Part shown: in pieces, positions 46,394 through 56,920 of the stretch
Position numbering within the stretch: the first letter of the stretch is position 1
Layout: each line of letters starts with the position of its first letter
Origin: Punica granatum
Lineage: Eukaryota > Streptophyta > Magnoliopsida > Myrtales > Lythraceae
Reading direction: 5' to 3'
Length of the DNA stretch: 64,000 nt
Assembly (NCBI RefSeq): GCF_007655135.1
Contig: NC_045127.1
Span: 6,333,001 to 6,397,000, forward strand
The notes under the pieces: generated by a model
Database searches by the model: none
What the model was told of the DNA's origin: nothing
Seen by the model: only the letters and a program-made list of their open reading frames with translations
Translations under genes and position numbers: made by a program

Positions 46394-47309
46394 ATGAGCA
46401 AGGAGGAAGAAGCTGGGAAGAGCAGAGGCGTCGCGGGGGAGTACCCGCCCCAGTACGGCACTTTCCAGGGTGTCGCCAATTACCCCCCGCCGTCCCACCC
46501 TCATCCTCCTCCTCCTCATCCGCCGCCCGCTGTGGGTTTCCCCCAGCCCGCCCCCCCTCCGGGTGCCGCCGAGCCCTCCGCCCCTCCTCCGCCCCCGCCT
46601 TATGGCTATCAGGCTGTCCCAGGTGCATTCTCTTCCGACCGAGTACCCATAAATTGAATTACTTGTGCGAAATCATCTGATCTGAACCCGTAGGGGTTTC
46701 GTGGCTGCAAGCCCAAGCTTCGCGACTGGACTGAGCATGGCCTTCCTTTCTGATGTTTCTGACCTTCAGGGTATGCGGTTGCTGAAGGAACGCCGGTGAG
46801 ACAGCGGCGATTGCCGTGCTGCGGAATTGGTTGTGGTTGGTGCCTGTAAGTTTTCGTTGACACTTCATCCACATTCGTTTAATATTCTAGCGAAGGCGAC
46901 AACTTTCACTCAGGCCTTGATCCAGAGTGTAGGTGGAGATTGTTAGCTATCGATGTCTGTTTTATATCCAAAAACTCAACTTTCATTTAAGAGAAAATGC
47001 TGTCTATTTGTCATTAAGGTTTATCATCGGCTTCTTCCTCGGTGCCATCCCATGGTATATTGGGCTACTTGTTCTAGTCTGCGGACGAGGCCGAATGGAT
47101 CCCAGAGAGAAGCCCGGCTACATTGCCTGTACCATTGCTGTAAGTGAAAACGTTCTTGTTCATTGCTCTCCAGCAGTTCCGTGATTCCTCCTAGCTTTCG
47201 ACTGGGATGTTTATCATTGAAAATAACTGGAGATCTTTATCTTTTTTATGGGCAGGCAATTGTTGCCACAATTGCGATAATTGTCGGGGCAACATCCCCT
47301 CGTTGGTAG
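46394..47309 (+). CDS. 60S ribosomal protein L18a-like membrane protein
   Basis: Four exons (46394-46622, 46770-46845, 47019-47139, 47256-47309) join in phase to 159 aa ending GATSPRW. The N-terminal 70 residues are Pro-rich and disordered (YPPQYGTFQG, then runs of PPPP). A basic/Cys cluster follows (RQRRLPCCGIGCGW). Two membrane segments follow: FIIGFFLGAIPWYIGLLVLV and IACTIAAIVATIAIIVGA, separated by CGRGRMDPREKPGY. This is the plant Ribosomal protein L18ae family, a historical name: the protein is not the ribosomal subunit, which is soluble and about 178 aa. Members are small membrane proteins of poorly known role. An AATAAA signal lies at about 47626 for the forward transcript, and the gene converges with IMP1. 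Confidence 0.92.
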
Positions 47310-48172
47310 CCTCATTTTCCAAAGGCTGCATTAGCTTCTGATGAGTCTGTTGAAGCGGTATCTACTATGAACCGGAGCTTTCCAATACACAAAGGAGAAG
47401 ATTATGGACTTGGTGAGGAGAAGGGAGATCTAGAGGTACATATTTTGTGTAGTAGTGTAATCTGTTTGTTGTGAAACCAAATAAAAGTTCAGTTACATCT
47501 TGGATTACTTGTATCGCGCCGATGTTGCGACTCGTGGTGGTAATGGAGCTGGGCAATGTCTGTTTCTCTTTTAATAGAAGATCGGGAATTCATGCGCTCC
47601 AGCAGTTTGTTTATTATCTTCTTTTTCAATAAAAGATCAAGGATTGCTGGTGTATTTGGTATGATAAATGAGATGACTGAAATTGTCTCTGGAAACAGCA
47701 TAGTAAAAGACTGGATCTTGCAAAACACACGTTAATGCTGAAATAGGAGGACAAGATGCAAACTCGGAAGAAATCATGACAAGAACTTGAATGTGTTGAG
47801 AGAATTTCCTTGAGAGCATCTATAAGATTCACAGAATCTCTACTACAGCCAACAACTTGTTCCAAGAATCTAAACAAGAGAGAGATTCTAGAGTCACCTT
47901 ACACCACCTGCACTCTTGACTTAGCCTCTACATTCTCCGTCTTTCTCAGTTAGAAAAATGTTGACATAGCCAGTAACTTGGCACTTACGAATCCTCGATG
48001 AATCGAATGCCTGCTACACCGCAACAGAATCTACTGCAGTGAAGACTGAATGCTTCCACATGTAATTGGGCCATCTTGTTTGCGTCATTTGAACCTCAAA
48101 GAGCAGGTCTTTTTTCACTATCCTCAGTCGTTAATAATCTTCTCTCCTGTGAAAGACTAGACTCTTGTCCGG

Positions 48173-49240
48173 TCAGTGGCTTATCGATCCGAAACCTTCA
48201 GGAGGCCATACCTGTGGACCAAAGTATTCATTTTGAACACATGAATGCACTCGATATCAAGAACAATATGCAAACATCACAACCATCAACGATGTAAGAA
48301 TTCGTCCCTCAGGATTGAGAGACTAGTGCTCGGTGCTTACCCTGCAAAAAACTTTGCCTAGAATAAGACCATATGGAACAGGTCCAAAGTTGCGTGAATC
48401 AGTAGATGCATACATATTATCTCCTTGAATCCAAACATGTCCTTTTGGCACCTGAAAGAAGGTATAATAGTGAACAAGACAGATGACTTAAGGCCTGAAA
48501 AGAACGGCAAAGAAGTCCCGATTTATCGCAGTCTTCCTTATGCATCAACAGCGCCAACACGCACTCTGAGGAAAAGATGACAGTGACCTCTGATCATAGC
48601 TTCACCAAGACATCCCTGCTCGGATTGATATCAGAATGCCGTAAATCATGAATTTCGATACACGGCGGACTCAAATTCAACCGAAAGAAGCCATGGAGTT
48701 CAATAACGAATCACAAACTTCACATTTTCATGTTCAAGATTTGGAACTTATCGGGCTAGAGATCGAAAATTTCACCATGACTGATCGAGATCGATCACCG
48801 TTACCGGGGCCGACGGGGAACGTAACCCAATCCCCCCCAACCCCGATTATGCGCTTCGTGATGGTCTTCCGAGGGTCGACCGGTGACTTCACAAGGACTA
48901 CGTCGCCGGGCCCCACCTTCCCCCGGCGGTGCGAGACACGCTCCACTATCAGGACGTCTCCGGCCAGGTTAAGGGTCGGGAACATACTGGGGCCATACAC
49001 CTGCACGGACCGGACGAAAATCCCAATCAGAAACATCCCCAACCCCAAATTCTTCCGTCTCCCAAACTTAAATCGAGCTGAAAGAGAGGGATTGAAAGCT
49101 TAAGCTTCGGGATTGACAAGGGTAGAGGAGAAGAGGTAGGCGTCAGTGACGTGCAGCAAGCAGAGGAACCTCGCCATAATGGCGGCTCGTTCCACTGCTT
49201 CTTTGGCTATGCTCTTCCACCGAGCTGTGACTAGGCTCAT
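48173..49240 (-). CDS. IMP1: Mitochondrial inner membrane protease subunit 1
   Basis: Type I signal-peptidase-like serine protease that trims bipartite presequences on the outer face of the inner mitochondrial membrane, normally with IMP2. Exons 49118-49240, 48776-49000, 48341-48451 and 48173-48211 give 165 aa, the usual size. The start [20 protein letters not shown] was chosen because it continues in frame into the conserved [19 protein letters not shown] segment. Catalytic Ser46 is in [10 protein letters not shown] and the general-base Lys90 in TITKRIIGV. The third conserved box is [17 protein letters not shown]. The C-terminus [12 protein letters not shown] matches family ends. Intron 1 has a weak GTCAAT donor but the junction L-VYGP is the conserved one. 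The gene is intact and convergent with the L18a-like gene. Confidence 0.93.
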
Positions 49241-49389
49241 CCCTTATCCCTCTGTCTGATACAAGCTGTTCTTCTATGGCGACGACAAGAACAGCAGGAG
49301 GGAGGAGAAGGCGGAGGGGATCAAAGCGCAGAAGCTGAAGAAGAAGAAGAAGATCAGCAGCTCAGAGGCCCCCAAAAAATAGATTTTTA

Positions 49390-50054
49390 AAAACATGCCC
49401 CTAAACTTTCCAGTGAATTTCTGTCGTACCCTTCGTGGAGAAATCATTTTCGAGAGTCCTCTGTTTCATCTGATCCCATTTGCACCTGCAACTAAGTAAT
49501 TCATGGCACCTGCTCGATGTGTTGAACTTGAAGCCGTCGAATAGTAAATTCGTCATGAGATGAGCTCGTCTTTCCTCAATTACTTGATTTCTCGTATCCC
49601 GACAGAACCAGAACTCGACGTTACTATATTAAACACAAATGGAGGTGCTCGGGCTCTCTTTTGCTCACAATTTGCAGGTTTTTCCACCGCAACTAGCTCG
49701 AAACTCATTAAAACTGAAAACAAATATCGTCATGTACGGGCAGCCGAAAAGAGTCGAAAGAATGGGAGTATGTACTCATTAAATGTCTTAATATTCAAGT
49801 GTCAGCTCTCTGTTTGATCGTAATAACCGAATAAAAACTATTAGGAGCTCAAGTCATAGCTCCATAACTATAAAAAATATACAGCCACTTACTAGCAGAA
49901 TAATCTTTGCACTGCAGACCACTTATTTGTTTCGACGAATAAATCTGAAGCGCTTGATAATCTATAGGAAAAGCTCGTGTTTACTGGTGCTCGATGTTCT
50001 CGAGGACTGGTTTTTTCTGTGACCAAATGCCCAGGAAATGCACCATTTTGCAGA
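49390..50054. other. Gap between IMP1 and SPS, no gene seen
   Basis: Contains the IMP1 upstream region (on the reverse strand) and, at its far end, the SPS 3' UTR. Open frames are short and unrelated to known proteins. Confidence 0.4.
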
Positions 50055-52759
50055 TTAATCTATCCTTTCGAGATTATACATCACCATATCCTCCAAAGCT
50101 ACTCTGAAGGAGCTCTTGGGAAGGAACTGGAGACTCTGAATTGCGAGATCAGCCTTTTCTTTTGCTAATTCTTGCGCCCTTTCGATTCCCCCGCAGCTCT
50201 TCACTAGCTGTATCGCTTCGTCGAGAGATCCAGTCTCGCAGAACTCGGACTCGATAATATCCCGGAGCTTTGGCTCCTTCTGTAAGGCAAAAATCACGGG
50301 TGCGGTCAGATTACCCTTTGCAAGGTCACTCCCTGCGGGCTTCCCGAGCTGCTCTGCTGACTGGGTGAAGTCCAATATATCGTCCACGACTTGGAATGAT
50401 AGGCCCAAATTTTTTCCATATTCACGCATCTGCTCACTTGTTTTGCTGTCCACTCCACTGAAAATTGCTGCCCCTTTCGTGCTAGCTGCAATTAAGGAAG
50501 CAGTCTTGTAGTAGCTCTTGATTAAGTAATCCTCGAGCTCAGTGTCGCAGTCGAACAGGCTTGATGCCTGCTTTATCTCTCCGCTCGCAAAGTCCTTGAT
50601 AACCTGTTTCACAACAGTAACGAATTTCACATTAGAACTATCATCTAGTCTTGCGCCTTTCTCCCCTAATTTTTCTGCAATCAAATCTATCTTTTTTGCA
50701 TGCTTTCATAAAGTTCGGACCTGAAAATGCTAAAGTTTACGCACTTAGTACGGCAAAAGGAAACTACTAAACTGGAAGAACTACATTTTCTGTACATTAT
50801 ACACCATCGGAAAATTTATCTCATAAAGGTCTTTTCAACCTCTAAGAATGAGAAAATTTATCTCGAAAATTATTACTCTTACCAGTGAATGTTCTCAACG
50901 CTGATAATGAGTTTCATGGATTGCGAGTTTTACCTGACTGATAAGTTTGATGACTTCGAGATTCTCAAGGTTTGCTAGGTACCAAGATGACTGTGCAAAC
51001 ATAAAGTCTCCCGCTAGTACTGCCACTCTTGTGCCGTAGAGCTGGTGAACCGTTTCCTTCCCTGAAATGCACAAGATCTATCTCCAATCAGTTTTCTGAC
51101 ACATCAGATGTAAACAAGAAATCCCGGAAAAAGGGTTTTAGGTGCACTAGTAAGAAACATGTGCAGTGAAAATATTGAATGCAGACAAAGAACCTACCTC
51201 TTCGCATATCACTGTCATCTAAGACATCATCATGAATGAGGCTTGCAGTATGGATCATTTCAATAATTTCTGCTAAACGCCTGTGCTCCCTTGTGAGTTC
51301 TCTGAATAAGAACACTTAATGAGAACCAAACATAATACAAATAATGAATATCGTATAGGAAGTCAGGGTAAACTTTTCTTACTTCAAGCCCATCATCTCG
51401 GCAGTAGCTCTTGATGCAAGGAAGACCAAGGCCGGTCTCATCCTTTTCCCACCAGCTCCAAAAATCTGCTCTGCTGCAGACATCAGAACCGGGTTGTCTG
51501 CACCAACAATCTACTGGAGCAAGCTCATCAGAAATGTAATCTCAGATTAATTTCAGATCACGGGGTTAGAATTCAGATGATGAAGTCTTCTTTTTTTTTT
51601 TTCACAGGAGGATTTAAATCATGCTGCTCATCAAGCACTATTAGCCATAGGTTTTGATATTATGAATGAGAATCTATGCCATAAAGACAGCTCGAAGAGT
51701 GGAATATCTTTAATCCGTTCTAAAGAGGTTTTCTTAAAAAACAATGGGTCTAAGTGGATATTTCCACATACGAATTTCAAACTTCTTTTTTTGCCTTTTC
51801 TGGTATTACATGAAACACACCAACTGAGGGACTGCTAATTTCCATCATAAGTGCAACCGTCAAAACTATAAAGAAATAAACTTCAGGCAGACAACTGATT
51901 CTTCCAGAGCTTAGATACAGACTGGAAGAATGCAACAGACATGAACAAGAAGAAGAAATTCAATTTCTAGAGTTTGCTAAATAATAAAATCGTGTTTTTG
52001 ATACTTACAGATCGAAGATTCTGATTCAATGTTTGAAGGTCATCTGCCACAACTTCAAACAGATTTGCTAGAGATACGGATCTTTTTGACTCCTTCACAT
52101 CCAATACTGGTAGAGGAACTTGAGTGATCTCCGGCTCTACATATCAATTTATGTAAGCAAAATCAAGTTTTCGTCGTGAACAATAGATAATTATTGCAAT
52201 CTGTAGTTACACAACTTTATTATCTAAGCAAAATCTCGAACTGGGGTCTGCAACTAGAAACCTTTTAGCGCAAACCAAACAATAACTAAGAAGATTATGA
52301 GTGCTTGCAACTGCCACAAGACCAAAGCATGAGGATGTTTGATGGTAGGGTCCAACTAAGACCAAAGCATGTATCAAGACAGAGATTCTAACTATTTGCA
52401 GCAGCTGTAGCATATGTCACCAGTGCAGCTCTATTCATCAAACAAGTACTGAACATCCCAAATACATCATTCCTTAAAGAATATCAGGTTTAACAACTTG
52501 CAACTGCCACAGAAGCATTACCATTGAACAGAGTCTCCGAAGTCTTTGTAGGAAAAACCCGACGTGGGGCTGATTCGCGGCGGAAGCAATACAACCTCCT
52601 ACGGACGAAATCCCGCCAATTACCCGCCTTCAAACTTGCCTTAACCCCATACCTTCTGCCCGGGAACCGGTCAAAGGAACCATTCGACGAGCACCCGCAA
52701 GAAACCAAGTCCAGCACGGTCCGTCCGAAATCAAGATTTCCGCATGTCACCGACATCAT
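50055..52759 (-). CDS. SPS2: Solanesyl diphosphate synthase, plastid-type
   Basis: Trans-long-chain prenyltransferase that extends allylic diphosphates with IPP to about C45, the side chain of plastoquinone-9. Six exons (52522-52759, 52009-52136, 51383-51510, 51198-51301, 50934-51061, 50055-50603), all in phase, 424 aa; Arabidopsis SPS1/2 are 406-417 aa. The N-terminal 80 residues are basic, Ser/Arg-rich and not conserved, as in a plastid transit peptide. Motifs: [11 protein letters not shown] for IPP binding, first Asp-rich motif DDVLDD (D189-D193) with MRRGKETVH after it, [25 protein letters not shown], and second Asp-rich motif QVVDDILDF (D316-D320). Both DDxxD motifs are intact, so it should be active. 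The SPS1-or-SPS2 choice rests on overall similarity only. Confidence 0.93.
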
Positions 52760-53099
52760 CCTCAGCGAGACCCAGGGTTCGAAATTCTTGAAGTTTCGGC
52801 CTGACGAGTCAAACCCAGAGAGGAAATTTGCTGGTTTGACTCAAGTTCCAAACTCCAGGAAGATGAAAACCATTGAGAGAGGCTAAATTACAGCTAACCG
52901 AGAAGGGACAAGCTAAAAATGGGTTCTTGGAGGGTAGCTCACAGAATCCCAATGGAAAGCTTGAAGCTTCTTGCTTAGCTTCCGCCTCTTTTTGCAAGAG
53001 GGGCGAGAATTGCGTGGAGGGAGGCAGCCCACATAAGCGGCTCTACCAAAACTGATGTGAGGCCAAGTGACATTCCTTGGAGAAAGAGAGAGGGGAAGG

Positions 53100-54819
53100 A
53101 CAAGAGAAACGGAGGAGTCAGCATAAACAAGAGGAGAGGAGAGGAGGAGAGGGAGTGAACTGAAGCGGCCTTATCTACAGGTCAAAATCTTCCTTTTCAT
53201 ATGGAAGGGAATGGGGGGGAGTTCACCGGTGGTCCAATCGCGGCCATGTAACGTACTTTACGACCAGAACCGCGGGCTTATCGTGCTGTCTGCCACGTGT
53301 GTGATCCTCATTCGCTGCCCCTAATCATGCTGCAATCAACGACCTATCTGTACTTTCTGTTATGTCTGCAGTAAATAATGCGAAAAAAAAAATTCACCCT
53401 TCTTCTTTCTACTGGATTTAGTTCAGCAAAGCATCATTCACAGTAAATTTATGCAGAACGGCAATGGAAACTGAAAGTACCAGAAACAGTTCTCTCGGAT
53501 CGGCAAACCTCATCGTGGTCGACGGTAGACTGGACCAATCATATGATCATTTGGGAGCAGATTTACATTTTGCACGAGTAGGCCAAATTTCGTGTCACAT
53601 TGGGTAGTTCACGTGAAATCATACGGTCGATTAAATACAGGATACCATTGGATGTGATCCTACTATAGAAATCGATCTCTAGAGAATTGTTTCACCTAAT
53701 ACTCACTGACATTCCTTTGTATTTTTTTTTTTCTCTCTAATGACAATGTAATACATAAATATCTTAATCGATTTTGTGATGTGTTTTTCTTTCTGATTTG
53801 CAGCGATTTTTTTTTTCCTGTGAGATATTCCAGAAAATCTTATTAAGCTCCGATACAAGAAAAGCTCGAAAAAAATCTTGCACGAAAGTCACGACAGAGA
53901 CAATGAAGATCCTCGGTTAACCTGCAAGCAAGTTTGACCCCCCACGACTAGTCTCAAGTTACAAACTCCTCGAAGATTGCTGCGAAACTGAACTTCTGCC
54001 ATCACGTATAGCGTGGGAACAACATGAATGTTTTTGCTAAGTTTCTTCTACTGTCTTTTGGAGTTTGCCCCCCCATGACTGTACGCTGTGAATTGACAAG
54101 ATTTTTTTTTTTAAAAATAGATCTGTGAATTGACAAGATGAAAGGTTCCAATAATGATAGACTTTCATTAATATTTCGTGCCAAACTTTTGGACATTTTT
54201 GATGTTTCATCACGAGTGGTTGGGAAGACAAGTACGTGCAATGAAAATCAGTACTGCATCAATCATACGGGGGACATTTCGCCTGGCTACTTCTTCGTGA
54301 AAACAGTGAATCAGTCGACAAGTTGCGATCAGACACAGCTTGCATGAGTTTCTTGTCCCGTAACAAATATTGTGCTCTGCCCCCGTAAATTAATATAATT
54401 CACTTCTTAAGCGATGAAGCTGTTGTATTGATAGAAAGAAGCCAGAGAAAACTAATAAAACAGCACTCTCCGTGGTAGGAGAAATCTGTTTCCCCCTTTC
54501 CCTGACGAATATTTGCATTTTACGAATCATTCATGAATGAAAGTGCAGGAAGTTGTTCTTGTTTTTTGGAAAAGGAAGGAAAAGGAGAAATGAACGAGGA
54601 AAAGGAACATGAATTTCCGCAAGGAATAACGCATGGAAACTATTTTACACAATCGTGCTTGACGGTGTTCAGAACTTTTCTTCAACTTCTTGAAATTTAT
54701 GATCTGTAGAACTTACTCAATTAAATATACTGACCCATAGATTGATGATAAGAGATATTGAATTTGCAGGAACATTTTGCTCGTTCTGATATGGAAATAA
54801 CAATCTTTCGCAGCCCTGG
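53100..54819. other. SPS upstream region and intergenic DNA
   Basis: A GA-rich run at 53090-53155 is likely SPS leader or promoter. The ACGTGTG/CCACGTGTGTG words at 53290-53305 are G-box-like. The remainder has no open frame with domain content. Confidence 0.35.
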
Positions 54820-55747
54820 CTATGCATAAACGCAGTTCCCATAGCCTACAACAAGTTCATAAAAACAAGAGAACCTTAGAACAGATACCGAGACCAATTG
54901 TCACCAGAAAATGATGATTGATGTTTGCAATGAGACGACGATAAAAGTTCACGTAAGAGTTAAGGGGTTTACTTGGATCAGTGACGACAATGAGGCCTGT
55001 ATTATCGAAATGGCAGTTCCAGTGGTTCCTCCCCTTGGCCTGGTAGTACAGATTCATTGCGACGGAGGCATGGTTGATCAGGTTATCGGGATAGAAGCAA
55101 GGGCAACCCATCTGAAGGATCCCGCAGTCGAACTGAGAGCACACGTAGTCGATGTTATTACGGAGGATCGTCGGGTCTGATGAAGGCTTCGCCACACACC
55201 AAGTTTTCTGCAAGACCGGAACTTCAGAAAATCAGTTTATTCTCATTACAATCAGCAGATGGCATTACTTCTGTTTCCGGTTCTGTGTGATTTACGCTAT
55301 ACCTGGGCATTCACAGCTTTAAGTATCCCACCTGAAAGAGAAAAAAATCGAAATGGCAGATCATGTTAAAACCAACAGGACTCGCACCAAACATAGCAAC
55401 TTGCGTAATACTTTTCTGATACATAGAATGGAAAGTGAGCAAAGGGTATAAACTTCAAGCCGATTGAAATTATGCATACGACACTCCGAATAACCAGAGA
55501 TAGAGCAATCTGACTCCCAATGCCGCACAGGAAGAAGGCCTTTTTGGATCTCTACTGGCTTAATCCAGTTCGGAGAACAATGATAATCATGGCCAGAGAA
55601 AATGACAAACAGTTGATAATCATCAACCTGTTTTCCACCATTATACCAAGAACTACCAGATCGCTCGTCATGGGTAGAAGTCAGGGCAGTACCTGAAGTG
55701 AAGGACAAGACGAGGAAGAGAAAGAAGGGCAGTGTTCCCTTGGCCAT
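54820..55747 (-). CDS. Secreted X8-domain (CBM43) protein
   Basis: Small secreted protein with one X8 domain, a fold that binds beta-1,3-glucan (callose). Exons 55693-55747, 55303-55331, 54973-55207 and 54820-54845 join in phase to 114 aa. A 29-nt exon and a 26-nt last exon make it easy to mispredict. Signal peptide MAKGTLPFFLFLVLSFTSG, then GGILKAVNAQ, then X8 from KTWCVAKPSSDP to TDPSYGNCVYA. Family cysteines are seen in TWCVAKP, YVCSQFDCG, QMGCPCFYP, HWNCHFDN and YGNCVYA. HASVAMNLYYQAKGR is the conserved core. It ends right after X8, so it lacks the GPI-anchor tail of plasmodesmata callose-binding proteins and the GH17 domain of glucanases. From memory an X8 gene also lies between SPS1 and SHB in Arabidopsis. 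Confidence 0.9.
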
Positions 55748-55859
55748 ATCAGTGGTGAATGTCGTCGTGCAAATGCACTTCGTCTGTGAAATGTGATGGA
55801 ACTGATGAAGAACAGAGCAGTTGTTGGGTGATTCTAAATAGACAGGAGAGAATGAAGAA

Positions 55860-56920
55860 GCGGTAATACCTTCTGGGGGGTGACTGACTGAATTAAGAAT
55901 GAACCTATTTATGCGCAAACATGAAACAACCGTTCCTGGGAATCTGTCGGGCCAAAGGGCTGAGAAAGGAGAAGAGAATATGAAGGGACACGTGACTGTG
56001 CCTCTTGCTTTCCCGCCCTTTCCATAACTGTCAATCAGTAACTGTTACTGTATTGGTTGTCAGATGCCAATGGCCTTTCAGATTTCCCAACAAAAATTGT
56101 TTAATGGCTTGATTTTCTATGTGGATTGAATGGGAAGGAGAAGCAACATGACCGTTGAAGAACATTTATCTATTCTTCATCTTCAATTCGGAAGGATAAG
56201 CACTAGCTCGGAGCGATCCCATCATGTTTTGGCACGTACATAATGCGATTGAGCCAAGTTCCAAGAATGGGTTGGCAGTAACACTTCCATATGCTTAACT
56301 CACAGATGGAAATTGAAATAGCAAATGGAAAAATGTCATCTAGAAGACCGTATATAAACTGCAGGAAGTCGAATCCTGAATATTTGGATCTCGAGCTAAC
56401 GATGGTAGCCGTAAAGTTCAGTCTTTTGATGGGATTTCTCTTTTAGAAATTCTAGATGGGATCTCAGATGGGGGATAAAGTTCAGACCGCCCTTCTGAAT
56501 CTGAAGATCTCACACGAGAAAGCTAATTGAGGACAGCTTTACTTGAGCAGAGGAAACTCAAGAATCTATTCGGTTTCAGCTTTAATTTCCCAAGTTGCGA
56601 ACTGAGTGGGAAACCACTAAGCAATACCAAATAGACTAAAAAAAAGACGACTTTCTGTTGCTAATATCCCATAAAACAATAAAAGCCTCGGTGGGACGCA
56701 GTGCAGTTCCCTCAAATAGCAGCCCATCATGAAGCTAAATATTGATTACCAGTGTACATATATAACAAAGCCGTGCTGTTTTGAAACTGGGGTAAGCTAA
56801 AAGTGAACAAAACTAATCTACAAAACCGCCAACAGCAGGGCGTAAAGTCCTCTGGTGTTATCAACATTAACCTAAATGACAGAATGGTAGCACTTGAAAG
56901 AAACTCTTGGATGAGCTGAT
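55860..56920. other. Intergenic between X8 and SH2 genes
   Basis: The first part is the X8 promoter and leader. From about 56700 it is probably the SH2 gene 3' UTR. No independent gene is seen. Confidence 0.4.

Noticed and set aside
48648..49103. 151-codon forward frame over IMP1
   Set aside because: Antisense to conserved IMP1 exon 2; IMP1 catalytic motifs on the other strand decide the coding strand.
49179..49256. Forward-strand ATG frame [13 protein letters not shown]... upstream of IMP1
   Set aside because: It is the antisense of IMP1 exon 1, whose in-frame N-terminus matches the family; the frame ends in TGA.
55361..55918. 185-codon reverse-strand frame with a signal-peptide-like segment
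   Set aside because: It contains X8 exon 1 but then reads through the intron; the spliced model gives a complete X8 domain.
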